This document shows positions 54,201-64,000 of a stretch of DNA of 64,000 bases, one piece after another (the stretch's first letter is position 1; each line of letters opens with the position of its first letter). Below the pieces are notes generated by a model that was not told the DNA's origin, did not search any database, and saw only the letters and a program-made list of their open reading frames with translations. This DNA is from Membranipora membranacea. Taxonomy: Eukaryota > Bryozoa > Gymnolaemata > Cheilostomatida > Membraniporidae. A program made the position numbers and the translations under genes. Where the stretch lies: positions 682,001 to 746,000 of the forward strand of contig OU612068.1 in assembly GCA_914767715.1 (NCBI GenBank), written 5' to 3'.

Positions 54201-57200
54201 GCTACTCATATGTGAGCAACTCAGACAAAACTAAGTCAGAATAAAGACTAGCCTCTTTGTATGTACAATGTACACTTCACTATACTTTATGTTTAGTGCA
54301 CGAGACATCTCTCAGATGTTGAAATCTTTGAGAGATGAACTTATTACCATAATTTGTAACAGCATGTTCAAGTAAAGACATCGATTACAACAACAGTACC
54401 ATCTCACATGTATAATGAAGCATGTGTGCGTTATTAGTAACTGTATAACTGTACTGTAGATGTATGACTAACCTTCTCTATGACTGCCGTGTACAACATC
54501 CTCTGATCGCCTCTGATGTTGTATCATATCACTGTGATAACAATCCTCCACTTCCTCCTCCTCACGCTGCTGATGTATTCTGGGTATACTGCGTGAGTTA
54601 CCCATCCCTGCTTGTGATTGGTGGGCGTATCTATCTATTACAGAGTTAGAGCTGCCGTTACTACCCGATCGACGAGCTGCCGCGTGAGGCTCTGTCTGCC
54701 GCTGTGCAGGCTCTCTGCTTGAACAAAAATAAAAATTTTGATATTTTTTAAATTACTCATAGTAATTCAAGCAAGGTAACACATTTCAATCCAACCCAGA
54801 AAATATTGTTCCAAAAATGTTTAGGCCTACAACAGCTACTGACCGAGTAAGTTAAAGCCATAGAGACAAAGACTGGGCCCGACTACATCCTGTCATGGTA
54901 ATAAACTGCCATTATCATGAAAGAAGCCTCTAAAGGCTCCTAAGGAGGTTTTTTGAGAAGCCTCCTAAAACTTACAGTTCATCAGTGGGGGTGCATCTGG
55001 AGGGTCGGGCTGGTGGCTCCGGAGGTCCTCTCCTGGGGGGTGGGTCGGGTCTCTGCTGGGGAGACCGAGGCATCACGTGCTGCATAGGAGAGGTCTCACT
55101 CATCCTGAAATTAAATTCATGAATATTCAATAAAAATTATAGAAAATGACCTTTTATTTGCTGTAGTTAAACTGATAAACCTTCGTTTTTAGGCCTATTA
55201 TGGATGTTTGTTTTCAACAGATGCTATCATTTATCTACTCTCGTCTAATCCATATTATCAGGTACAGGATATAGTCAGAGTCTGTTGACTTTTCAGTTTG
55301 GTTTACGGTGTGATATCGGTGTGATATCGGACACGATAAACAGCTAATAAATGTACCATAGCAAATATTGACCATTTTCACGACTGTAATTAAAGGGATA
55401 AAATGGCTGGCTGTGAGGTCCGTCCACACATTACTATCATCAGAATATTGGGCTGCCTGCTGCCTAGGGTAGAAAGCCACAATAATGACTACATCACAAT
55501 ATACCATTAATTGAACTACTGAGTTGTGATCAATGCTCACAGTAATGTCTGCTTAATTACTGATTAATGATAGCTAAAGGGTAAATCCGCTCAGACAAAA
55601 TTGGCAGACAGTTATTCAGAATTGAGCTCTGGGTAATGGAAACAGCACAAGTTTAGCTGTTTGATCAATTTCAAATAAAGTTAAAATTACATTGTCATCA
55701 AAGAGTAGGTTTTAATAAACACAAAATCAAAGCAAATTATGCCATTGCTGTCATGTTTTCCCTTTTGTCCGATCCAGTTAATAAAAAGGAATCTCTTGCT
55801 CTTGGCCTTGTAAACAATCTATTTACCTACACAGCCGCGTGGAAAAGTGAACTGAGATTTCAGCATCAATGACCAAGAGAACTTACCGCTCAGACGACCC
55901 CTCGTGTCGGGGCATCTGGTTTCTAGGCGCAGGTCTCTGATGATCATGATCTCTATGTCTATGAGGCTCTGGGTCTATGATGTGAGATGGGCGTGAGTTT
56001 GATGGAGTCATCCTCTCCTGGCTCCGCCTGCTGGAGTCACTTCTTCTCGAGGATGTGGAGGAGGCCCGCTCTCTGATAGTACTGTCACTGCTCGCCGCAG
56101 CAGGATGGGCACCGGAGGGTAAACCCCGATCTGAGTGTGGTGATATTCTCTGTGCTGGTGGTGGCAACCCACCGCCCAGACCTCCTCCTCGTGGCTAAAA
56201 ATAGGAAACAATTCAGGATCAGGCCATGAGATAACACAGTCCTACTTATGTGTTCTGGGCATTTAGGTTGACCTAAAAACGAAGTCCGCTGTTGTCATCA
56301 TTCACTCATGTGTTTTTCTATTTATCATACTTCTTACTTCCATCCAAATATGATGGATGGCCTTACTCACTACTTACTAATAGACCAATGTCCTATTTTA
56401 ATTTTACAATGAGTAATCTTTATCAATTTTGTTTCAGACCATACCACCCATTCATTGGCCAGAAAAACTAGGACAGCATTCCATTGGGAATGAGCTTCCA
56501 TATATTCTTATTACAGCTCTTTTCTTATTTCAATCACTAACTACGCTTCCTACATTGTCCGTCCTCAATATCTGATACGATGGTACAAATATGTGTACAC
56601 CAATCAGACTTCATTTTCCAAACAAACAAGTTCTGACCGAGGAGTTTTGACACAGTATAAGAATGACGTACGACATTGCAGAGAAGGCTATAATGGTTGG
56701 TCTCTGGATACTTGATGAATTTGATCAGGCATTGAGGCTTGGGAATTGAAAGTCTGCAAACTTCTTCACTTTGAGCAAGTGTGATCAATACCTTGCTTTT
56801 AATGCCCATTAGTTGCAGTAATACAATAATACTGCACAGCTAGCGTAAAAGATGGTGATCAAGAGTGAAGATTAAAATGAGCTTTACTTGTGACGAGCCA
56901 GGCCGATGAGTTTTAAACTATAGACTGTGCAGAATAAGAGCCCTAACATCCAAGTCTGAGAAAAGCTAACAAACTTGGTCTAATACTGACATCGATAGTA
57001 AACTGGCAATGAATGAAAATCAGGTTGTGTACATCACACATTTATATACAGAAATGTAGGCCAATTGATTGAGGGGTTAAGATTTTAGATATCCTCCAAA
57101 GGATGAAACAAAATCTGTCTCTGGCTGGAACGCACTGAGATGTTGGATCAGTCCTTTCCAAGAAGATCTCATCGATGCTATCATCGTAGGAATAAGCCTA

Positions 57201-60200
57201 TCAGGTGAGCCTATGATGTAACGACTAAGCTGTGAGATGTCCTATATGTGAGCTGTGCTTATCGTATCACATCACTAGAGTTGCATACTTCACAAATTTT
57301 ACCGGCACTCCCACAAATGAAAAGGGAGAGGCAGGTCATTGCCCCACATAACATAAAATTGGATAATGGATGGTGCGATTCGTTTAAAGTACCATCATTT
57401 CTAAATCATGATTGACCAGTTGTGGAGAACCTTTCATAGCTGTTTACTGTGACATGACTACTCATCAGTCCTGACCGAGTGGCAGAGAAAAGTTAACATA
57501 AAAAGGCCTATGTGGACAGCATGTACAAACTGATGAATCAAAATCGTGGTTAACGGTACTCCACTCATATTTCTTCTGATCCATCGTGATTGAAAGTCAC
57601 AAATCTCATTCTCACCTGGGTTGGAAGATTAGGAGATGCTGGTTGTGTCTGTGTTCTGCTCCCCTGGGAGAGATCGTGCTTTGTTGTGAAGTTAGGTCCG
57701 GGTGATCGTACAGACCTTGTATCCAACGGAGATTCTAACTTCTCATGCTGCTGTAGGGATGATGTGGATGTGTTCAGTTTACTGTTCATCCCAGGTCGGG
57801 TCCCAGAAGGCGAGCTGGGAAACTTACGATCAGACGATGGTGTCATGGCTGTTTTAGGTTTTGGTATTATAAATGGTGTCATTTCCAGCTCACCACGAAG
57901 TCTGGGACGAGATACATCGCCGTTACTTCTCTGTGCAGAGTCATTACCACCACCTAACATTCTAAGATTCATTCTAGTGTGCATTCCATTCTCATCCATC
58001 CTATCTGTAGCAGTAAGAGCGTGCGCACTACTTGAGCGTTTGGCAGCGCCCCCTATGTGCATATCTCTGGATCGCCTGCTGCCGCCTGTTTCAGTGTCTG
58101 AGGAGAGAGAGGTCTGACGTACCAGACTACCTCTCCTTACTCCTTGACCTCTCACACCATGATACCATTGTCCTGTCTTCAGCGCGAGCTCCTGCTTCTT
58201 ACGACACAGATTGCATGCCCATATTGACTACAAAAAATAAATATAGATAATATCACGTCTTTACACAATGAATAGGTCGAGATGTAAGGATACCAGTTTA
58301 GCAAGGTTGTGATTTTTGTTCATGAGTGTCAACCATAGAGTCATTATATACTAAAATAACTATATGGTGTCAACACAGCTCTCAGCGTTCTCTTTAGTTG
58401 TCCAGGGTAGTTATGGAAAATATGTTACTGTGAGGCATTCTAAGTTACATTCATGAAACTAGTGTTGTGGATTTCATAAGTAAATGGTGCGAAATAGGAA
58501 TACCAATTGCACTGATGGTGAATACATTTACTAATATTGAGTTCAAGGAGGTCGATCGGAGCTACAGATGTTCTGAGGAGGTGTGACAGTTTTGTCAGCT
58601 GCCAGCTGCCATTGTCCACTAGCCAATTACAACCAGTACAAAATTACATACGGCACCATTATTATAGTATCACCATGCTTGTTATTCAATAAAATGTGCG
58701 TCTGGTCAATACAAAACCAGATATCAGCAATCCCCAAAGTGATTCGCTCATCATACCATGCATGGCACAAATTTGCTAAAAATCAATTCTCATCTATGAA
58801 TAATAAAATATTTTATATTTAGTTGTCTATAATATCAAGAGGCTAATGATTCAGCTATTGAGCTACATGTTTGCTACTACAGAAAGGAATGCCAAGCCGG
58901 GCTTGGGTCACAAACTGTAAGGAAGAAGAATATGGGTTAAATGTTTTAAATGTATGAAAAACTTTGTCTTATTCTGAAATGATGGTGCCCGCAGTGAAAT
59001 GTAGGCTACAAAGTGACTTGATTAACTGATGTACCTCCCCGTTGACTTTGCAGCCGATCTAGAATAATCTTACAGAGTAGATTCGCATAGACAGTCTCCA
59101 ATCTCTCTCAGCATGAGAAAATTATATTAATAAGCCCTGGTTATTACCAATTTACTGTTACGGATATAAAAAACAGTTGAAAAGAAGGAAAGGATACTAC
59201 TGGATATGTTCTATCAAAACTCATTATAGAACTGAATGCAAAATAAACCCATAAAAAAATTTTGTTTAGGGCACGTCATCACAACCACATCAACAACAAG
59301 AAAATGGGCCGCAGACGAGTTAGGATACAATTCAACCCTTTGCGAATCACACAGTCAGAATTTGCATTGTGTTATACATGAAGGTTGGGGTGTCACACTC
59401 CCCTTCCTCATACACCTCAGCTGCAGTGTACCCACCTCAGCACTCAATCTATCAATTTGGATACCAGTTTAGCTAATGACAAAAATAATTACAACAAATG
59501 ATGGCCTGCACCTGGAATTTTCACCATTCATTACTCAGATCATATTACTCAGCAATGAGTCAGAGATCATTACAAAGAATGAATCATATAACACCAGATG
59601 TACACAGTGCTCTTACCTTAGCTTTGAGCGTGAGGCGACCACCACAGCGACTACAGGATTTGAGCTGACAGTAGTGACAGGTATACCCAGCTCCGCCTGC
59701 AAACTTCACCTTATTACAGATGCGACACGTGTCACCCTCAGTAGGACTAGCACCCGTGTCAGCTGACTGCGCTATCTGCTTCTTTATATTAGCCTCCAAT
59801 CTCTTTACATCCTGCTCTAAGTTGCTGGAAACAGACACAATGGCCAGTGAACGAATAACCTTGATTACAATAATTGTTCATAAACAAAAAGAGCCATTAC
59901 CTGATAGAAATGAGATCAGGCTTATTGTAGCTTACAATCACACAAATATCTGGGTGTTACGAAAAACTTTGTATCTAAGGCTAATACTTTGAGGGATGGG
60001 GTGTTATGAGTTACACATCAAGGATAATATGATGCTGCTGATATGATAAGCAGCACATCAAAGCTGAGATTTGGAGTGAATCTTCAGTTTTTCATTTTAG
60101 TCAGGATATTTCCACGCAGACGTAATATGATCTACCTTGATTGCGAACTGTCTCAAAATACTCAGGCATCATCATATTATTCCGGTAAGACAGATATCGG

Positions 60201-60406
60201 TAAGATGTTAGTGAAAAGTTATAACATCATATGCCATCCTATTCTTATCCCACATACCTGATGAGATGTTGGTCTTTCTGAGCCTCAGCCTTTTGACGCT
60301 GTAGAACACCTTCAATTATTTTCCTCTCCTCTTCAGTTAGATGACTGAGATCTGGCTCTGGTGGATCGCTAGGCTGACGACGAGGAGCGTTAGCTGTAGA
60401 TGCCAT
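27514..60406 (-). CDS. RIMS: RIM (regulating synaptic membrane exocytosis protein), complete gene
   Basis: RIM is the active-zone scaffold that binds Rab3 on vesicles, Munc13, calcium channels and RIM-BP, and so docks and primes vesicles beside channels. Thirty-one exons on the minus strand join in phase from ATG 60406 to TGA 27514, totalling 5589 nt (1862 residues). Domain order is the full long-isoform set: Rab-binding helix and FYVE-type zinc finger (about 17-140), a long disordered linker, PDZ (about 717-835), C2A (about 882-1010), a RIM-BP-binding proline motif (about 1120), a Ser/Arg-rich region, and C2B (about 1725-1850). Exon coordinates are given in the three segment entries. The fucosidase gene lies inside the intron 42,651-46,960 on the other strand. 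One RIM gene, as is usual in invertebrates, would serve all synapses; I cannot exclude a paralogue elsewhere. Confidence 0.97.
28921..28990. repeat. Tandem repeat, 32-bp unit, two copies
   Basis: CAGCTAACTGAGCTGACACG followed by an AGCACACACACA tract is present twice, with a partial third copy. It lies in the RIM intron between exons 28 and 29. Confidence 0.85.
34341..34559. repeat. Minisatellite, 35-bp unit, about 6 copies
   Basis: Identical units built on CATGTTGTATACATAGTGAC and ACACCTATCTAATCT repeat head to tail. The copies are almost perfect, so the array is young and should vary in length. It is in the RIM intron between exons 20 and 21. Confidence 0.95.
35377..35398. repeat. Palindrome, member 1 of a dispersed set
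   Basis: A perfect 22-bp palindrome centred on GATATATC with GAGTAAG/CTTACTC arms. The same core is at 37,136-37,165 and 51,319-51,341. Confidence 0.85.
36052..36109. repeat. 29-bp tandem duplication
   Basis: ATATTAACAACATGATAGAG plus ACTGCTG(TT/CT) occurs twice head to tail in a RIM intron. Confidence 0.85.
37136..37165. repeat. Palindrome, member 2 of a dispersed set
   Basis: A perfect 30-bp palindrome. The core is AGTAAGGATATATCCTTACT flanked by CACAG/CTGTG. It is the longest of the three copies and lies in the RIM intron between exons 19 and 20. Confidence 0.9.
37859..42079. other. RIM intron 18
   Basis: Holds the candidate short-isoform exon (39,199-39,228) with adjacent AT microsatellites (about 39,230-39,275). 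Open frames at 38,510-39,058 and 40,651-40,914 show no recognisable domain and no splice support. Confidence 0.5.
39199..39228 (-). other. RIMS: Candidate alternative first exon for a short RIM isoform
   Basis: On the minus strand, ATGTATTACGGTAGTGAC encodes MYYGSDSD and ends at a GTATGT donor with one base of a codon, the same phase as exon 18. It could splice to exon 19 at 37858 and give a RIM lacking the zinc finger, PDZ and C2A. A TATATA tract lies directly upstream. No transcript evidence is available. Confidence 0.3.
42546..51271 (-). CDS. RIMS: RIM exons 9-17: PDZ and C2A domains
   Basis: Exons: 51271-51180, 50336-50222, 49895-49788, 49029-48903, 48551-48514, 48243-48137, 47487-47357, 47126-46961, 42650-42546. 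The PDZ runs from HPVTWKRSNDGKFIIG through GGKMTEEGRLGAFITRV to EPQVELIVQR. In known RIMs it binds ELKS and calcium-channel tails. C2A begins at VTVTSPGSPG, then LKLWYNSQQHELAITVLSA, REPEWRQTFTY and EFLGE, and finishes in exon 17 with ELGTAKLNNDALWYRL. The aspartates that bind calcium in synaptotagmin C2 domains are not preserved as a set, as in other RIMs. The intron between exons 16 and 17 is 4.3 kb and hosts the fucosidase gene. Exon 13 is only 38 nt and could be alternatively used, but skipping it would shift the frame. Confidence 0.96.
43083..43095 (+). repeat. Poly-G tract (13 G)
   Basis: An uninterrupted G run. Similar 12-G runs occur at 23,730-23,741 and 52,206-52,217. All are in introns and prone to length error. 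Confidence 0.9.
43147..43395 (+). pseudogene. FUCA: Fragment duplicating the 3' end of the fucosidase gene
   Basis: This segment is highly similar to 45,735-45,950, the C-terminal beta-sandwich coding part of the fucosidase. Shared peptide blocks include ITDHWPGATL, LAAPKPL, AVMFGNPGLLKWEM and ILYPDTKLKHG. A short insertion (RKG) follows the CIT codons, and the end reads LVINSGV-stop instead of WVIKLTNVK. No catalytic domain precedes it, so it is a partial duplicate. Confidence 0.85.
44083..45974 (+). CDS. FUCA: Alpha-L-fucosidase (GH29), nested in a RIM intron
   Basis: GH29 enzymes remove terminal alpha-L-fucose from glycoproteins and glycolipids in lysosomes or outside the cell. Two exons, 44083-45096 and 45543-45974, join in phase (LVQ|VVSCGG) for 481 residues; human FUCA1 has 466. 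A signal peptide covers about residues 1-19. The catalytic barrel has KFGIFMHWS (His75), CGPRRDLIGEL, LLWSDADYD (Asp242, the expected nucleophile), NSTGFLSWLYNDSPVKD and NDRWGQN. The C-terminal beta-sandwich ends WVIKLTNVK. The segment that is KHHEGF in most members is KHLEGF here (Leu150), so one of two adjacent substrate-binding histidines is lost, and HWG is HWS. It may be weakly active, altered in specificity, or a lectin-like non-enzyme. It lies on the strand opposite RIM inside a RIM intron. Confidence 0.95.
50150..50178. repeat. 29-bp near-perfect palindrome
   Basis: Two 14-bp arms, CCAAGGAGTTAGAG and its reverse complement, flank a single central base. It lies in the RIM intron after the exon ending at 50222. 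Its arm sequence differs from the GATATATC palindromes. Confidence 0.9.
51024..51087. repeat. Short tandem repeat, GCTGAGTCACACTTCGGT-type, three copies
   Basis: Three imperfect units (18-24 bp) lie in a RIM intron just 3' of exon 9. Confidence 0.8.
51319..51341. repeat. Dispersed palindrome, truncated member 3
   Basis: The ATATATCCTTACTCTGTG half matches the copies at 35,377 and 37,136, while the left arm is shortened to CACAG. A CAATG block follows here, as at 37,136. Confidence 0.7.
51811..51845. repeat. Microsatellite (ATGAT)n
   Basis: About seven units of a 5-bp repeat in the RIM intron between exons 8 and 9. Confidence 0.95.
53200..53231. repeat. Microsatellite (GTCAGACT)n beside the exon 8 donor
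   Basis: About four 8-bp units lie within 4 bases of the RIM exon 8 end (53235), so they form the start of the intron. Its first units supply the GTGAGTCTGACAGTCTG donor context. Confidence 0.85.
53235..60406 (-). CDS. RIMS: RIM exons 1-8: Rab-binding zinc finger and linker
   Basis: Exons: 60406-60258, 59824-59617, 58227-57616, 56194-55887, 55104-54976, 54714-54473, 53827-53668, 53482-53235. Exon 1 has the start ATG and PDLSHLTEEERKIIEGVL, the classic Rab3-binding helix. Exons 2-3 hold the zinc finger, with eight cysteines in four pairs (CRIC at 83-86, CHYC, CSRC, CNLC at 124-127). TGQWYHG follows at about 136, in place of the usual SGAWFY contact with Rab. The remainder is low-complexity, rich in Arg, Ser and Pro, with PPPPKPHKH near the end. 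Exon 6 has a tandem CAAGCAG acceptor, so one Arg is optional. The start codon was chosen because the helix follows directly and an AT-rich, non-coding stretch lies upstream. Confidence 0.96.
56195..57615. other. RIM intron 3
   Basis: No recognisable exon or repeat. A 90-codon minus-strand frame at 56,537-56,809 has no splice-site support in RIM phase. Confidence 0.5.
58228..59616. other. RIM intron 2
   Basis: AT-rich, without a recognisable exon. Open frames at 59,236-59,472 and similar are short and unsupported. Confidence 0.5.
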
Positions 60407-61328
60407 TTAATAATCCTATCCTGAGCCACCATCAAGATTGCTGGTCATAGCACTAGTCATTGATGTCAGTCATGCCACAACTTCGCTATACTTTTACTTA
60501 AAACACACATCTGTGTATCACACAAACCATTATTATTGATTAATTTATGCTGCGTTATCAAAATCAATGCCTGCTTTTATGCATAACCTGAAAGAGCTAT
60601 ATGGTATATATGCAGCGTGTCATATGGAATATTACAATTTCACTCAATTTAGATCAGAACTTCCACACTCTGACAGAGAAATTTATCCTGATGCTGTCGT
60701 TGTCAAATATACATTTTTGCGATTGTAACCTAGTTTTTGTGCATCTCTTACTTGCATGTTTTGATGCTATAACAATGTTGTGCATCAATGCACTTGAATT
60801 TATTGAAAATAATCCAAGGTCTTACAGAAAAGGCATATGTTCAAAATTATACCCTATACTGTGCTTGGAATCATGACTGACATTACATAAGTTTGCACAG
60901 CAAAATGACATCAATCTTCTTCAGCTGCCTGTTTTAAAAAGGGAGTTGTACGCTCTTTCATCAAATATATGAGCTTGGAACACCAATGGGAGCCAATCGA
61001 AGTAACTTGGATTATCGATTGTCCAATCAAAGCAAAAAGCCTCGATTCTACAATCTGGTTAGGACATTTAGTGTGAAGTATCGGCGCTCCTCATCACAGT
61101 GGAAACTTAAGATTATTACTATATGACACTGATATCTAAAGATATAAGTGCTGTTTATGCTTCTAAATCTACTGATAATTTAAAAATACATCAAATCGAC
61201 TTGGACATGTGTGAAAATACTAAATTTCAGAATTACAGTCATTCTCATCACCACTCTTTCTGACAATAATACAGAACAGCCGAACTCTATTCCCTTCGCT
61301 TATTTGCTGACTACTATGTATTGAGATC
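60407..61328. promoter_or_regulatory. Shared upstream region of divergent RIM and DCAF13
   Basis: The two start codons stand head to head 922 bp apart. Both promoters and 5' UTRs should lie here unless upstream noncoding exons exist. I cannot point to a convincing core promoter element. The open frame at 60,601-60,876 has no recognisable domain. Confidence 0.5.
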
Positions 61329-63799
61329 ATGAAAGTTAAAGTGATATCTAGAAACCCAGATGAATACATCAGAGAAACAAAACAGGATATCAACAAAGGT
61401 GTGTTGTCATAAAATAAATATATATATATATATCAAATAATAATTTAATTAATTAATATATTAGACTATTAGTTAGTAAAAGAAAAATGAAATAAGTTGA
61501 GCTAGAGGCAGAGCTCCCAAATATTTCAACAATTTCAATTTCAGACAGTATATTGACTGATAAAGGAAATGGTTGAGTTGAGACTTGAGAGATTTCTGAG
61601 CTCAGCTGCTGTAGTTTGGAAGATCTGGAATAGTGGATGAATGGAGTGTGTTGAAATTGTATTGACAAAAAAATAATAATAAATATGATGCATAATGATT
61701 TTGCTATACAAATATCCAGGCAAAATACATGCTTGGAGTCCTCAGAAGCCCTGGATACCTATCTCATCTGCTAATATAAGCTAGCTACAAACAAGTTTGT
61801 GTTCATCATCAGATTCTGGTTATCCCTAGTAAAAAATTCTAAACCAGAATTTGTCTAAGGCTTGTATGTAAGTGTGTACTTTGCCAAATCAGATAGGCTA
61901 TAGATACTGAATTTGGCAAAAGTCATACTTTTAAGCCCAAAGTGGGCAACTACCTACAGGGTAAACATAATAGATAAGGAAGGTGTGGCCAGTTATCTTC
62001 AGTAAGTACGTAACTGACTTAGGACAACATTTAATTAAACACTGGGTGCTCCAGTGGTAGGAATGGATACAAATACAAAAATACAAACAAAATCATTTTA
62101 AGCTATGATAAGCCTCCCATATTGGTCAACAAGTTGCATTATCTTAGTCCGGCAATCATTCAGGACTAAATTTGAGGCAACAACCTAAGAAACACAATAA
62201 ATGGATATTTCCTCTGAATCTTGATAAGAAAAAATTCAATTCTCAATTGTGTTTTTAGGATAACAGCATTGCACTCGACTGCTCGAGCAGCTTAATTGAA
62301 ATATCCCTGCAATGTCCTGTATTTTTATGTGTAGTGAATTCAGCTGACTAGTTCTCAATGTTACTATAACAGTATTACTTTATTTCTCCATCAGTCCAGA
62401 GGAACTTTGACCCGACACTGCACCCTTTCACAACTTCGAGGGAGTATGTGCGTGCTCTGAACGCCACTAAGCTTGAGAGGGTGTTTGCAAAGCCATTTCT
62501 TGGCTCTCTAGATGGCCACACAGATGGAGTCAGTGCACTGCTTAATAACCCAGTCAGCTTATCTAAAGTTGTCACAGGCTCGCATAATGGAGAGGTAAGT
62601 TAGCTATTGTGTCGCCATCACTACTAACTATATAGAGATTATTGTCAAAGAATTCACTGGTACAATATTTTAAACGTAAATGACTTGAGCAGGCGATGAA
62701 GACAATCAGGTTTTTGAGAAGCCTTTTGTTAGTGAGTGTGACTTTGTTCCACATTCAACATCTATTTCACATGTGCTGTGAATAGAATGAGCTTGTTCTT
62801 CTCCTTATTAGCATATAAGAATATGAACTTATCAATAAAGTCTCGTAACTTGAAGTAACACTCATCCATTTTACTATCATTGCTAAATACCAAAATACTA
62901 TCATGGGTTTTTACAGTACCAATAACATTTGCCCTTCATATATTTTTGATTTGATTTTTCATAGCTCATCATGTGGCACTTGCCTACTCGTAAGGCTCTA
63001 GCCAAGGTTACAGGACATTCAGGATGGGTCAGAGGTCTCTGTTATCACCCATCAGGAGAATACTTCTTCTCAGTATGTATACTATGTCATTTTTACACCC
63101 ATATCACAGTTTTATATGCTGTGACCAGGCATGATTCATTTGCAAGTAAATTTTGTAATTGATATGATACCGGTTATTTAGATTCAAAACACTGATATTT
63201 GAAATACTTTATGTTTGTATTTTATATGTGTGAGCTTGTTAATTCTATAAACGTAACTTTTGTGTTCAGTGCGGAGACGATCAGGTTGTGAGACAGTGGA
63301 GATCTGATGTAGATGGTGAAGATGGATTTAATACAGAGCCAGTCAAAAGTATTATAGTCAAAGTGAGTAGTTATAATTTGTAGTACAAAGGTATGCTTCT
63401 ATTTCGCAGCAATATTTTGGCCATTTGTTATCTTGTTAGCGATCAAGAACTGTGTATTACATTCATTTTAAACCTTTAATTGCATTGTTAGAGTAACTAA
63501 GTTCCTCTGTTGTCAGTTCTTAACAAGCAAAATGTTAATTTGGTTCACTAGCTCAGAGAAACTTAGTTAGTCCTTATTGAAGCCAGCATTAAAAATCCAT
63601 TAGACATTAAAATTAATATAATGAATTCACCTCATAATTACAGAATATTTTATATGGTATGGACCATCACTACTCTGAGGACATATTTGCTACTTGTGGA
63701 CAGGATACACATATATGGGACGAGCACAGGAATGATCCAATTAAACACTTCCGATGGGGTGTAGATAGTGTACAACACATCAGATTTAACCCTGTCGAG
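61329..63799 (+). CDS. DCAF13: DCAF13 / Sof1 (WD40 U3 snoRNP protein), first five exons
   Basis: DCAF13 (yeast Sof1) is a WD40 protein of the small-subunit processome, needed for 18S rRNA processing in the nucleolus. It can also be a receptor for CUL4-DDB1. Exons: 61329-61398, 62395-62594, 62965-63072, 63270-63362, 63644-63799, all in phase, about 209 residues so far. The start is the diagnostic MKVKVISRNPDEYIRETK. Next come NFDPTLHPF, REYVRALNATKLERVFAKPF and LGSLDGHTDGVSAL (start of the WD repeats). WHLPTRKALAKV, GHSGWVRGLCYHPSG, DDQVVRQWRSD, FATCGQDTHIWDE and IRFNPVE complete the visible blades. The donor after 63799 shows that more exons lie beyond the window. Confidence 0.96.
61415..61435. 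repeat. AT dinucleotide microsatellite
   Basis: A (TA)n run in DCAF13 intron 1. Other (TA)n runs are at about 39,230-39,275 and 49,085-49,135. Confidence 0.8.
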
Positions 63800-64000
63800 G
63801 TCAGTACCATCTTAACCTCTGTCCTACGAAAATGTCAATTGATTGGGAATAGGATACAAAATAAAGTGGAAACCTTCCTCATATTAGAGTGAAGCATGTT
63901 ATATCTCAAATTATTCTTATCACACTTAATAATAAAGGGTAGATTACACTATATTGTGTTCGGTACTTACGTGGTGATGCTTCTCATCAGTCAATTGTGA

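Noticed and set aside
57590-58117. 175-codon plus-strand ORF
   Set aside because: It is the antisense shadow of RIM exon 3, which has full splice and domain support.

Overview
The window is animal (metazoan) genomic DNA: AT-rich, with spliced genes whose exons join at GT/AG sites in matching phase, long introns, an intact non-LTR retrotransposon, a foldback element, a tRNA-derived SINE and microsatellites. A full synaptic RIM gene, a chondroitin-polymerising glycosyltransferase and a GH29 fucosidase fit an invertebrate with a nervous system. A spiralian is my guess; I cannot name the species.

Layout. 1-13,070: a large inverted duplication. The + strand carries the 3' exons of a CHPF-family gene (copy A, 1-2241), facing the last two exons of an unidentified - strand gene (2376-2989). 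Both are mirrored at about 8,990-13,070, where copy B of the CHPF gene (- strand, 15,677-10,663) and the copy of the second gene are decayed. The unduplicated spacer holds a small secreted CAP protein gene (6646-8556). 16,373-20,830: a CR1/Jockey-type LINE with both ORFs open. 22,203-26,829 (+): complete PSMC5 (26S proteasome ATPase Rpt6) in 10 exons, with a SINE, a probable truncated LINE and a 439-bp foldback/MITE in its introns. 27,514-60,406 (-): a complete 31-exon RIM gene (1862 aa; Zn finger, PDZ, C2A, RIM-BP-binding motif, C2B). Its 4.3-kb intron holds an oppositely oriented alpha-L-fucosidase gene (44,083-45,974) and a fragment of that gene's 3' end. 61,329-63,799 (+): the first five exons of DCAF13, running off the window and diverging from RIM.

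The genes are functionally unrelated neighbours: a proteasome subunit, an active-zone scaffold, a ribosome-biogenesis WD40 protein, a lysosomal-type glycosidase and a Golgi glycosyltransferase. The most interesting structures are the inverted CHPF duplication with one dying copy, the PSMC5 exon with both splice sites tandemly duplicated, a cluster of six R-R-x-S sites in RIM, and a fucosidase that has lost one of its paired active-site histidines. I found no clear previously undescribed multi-gene system.
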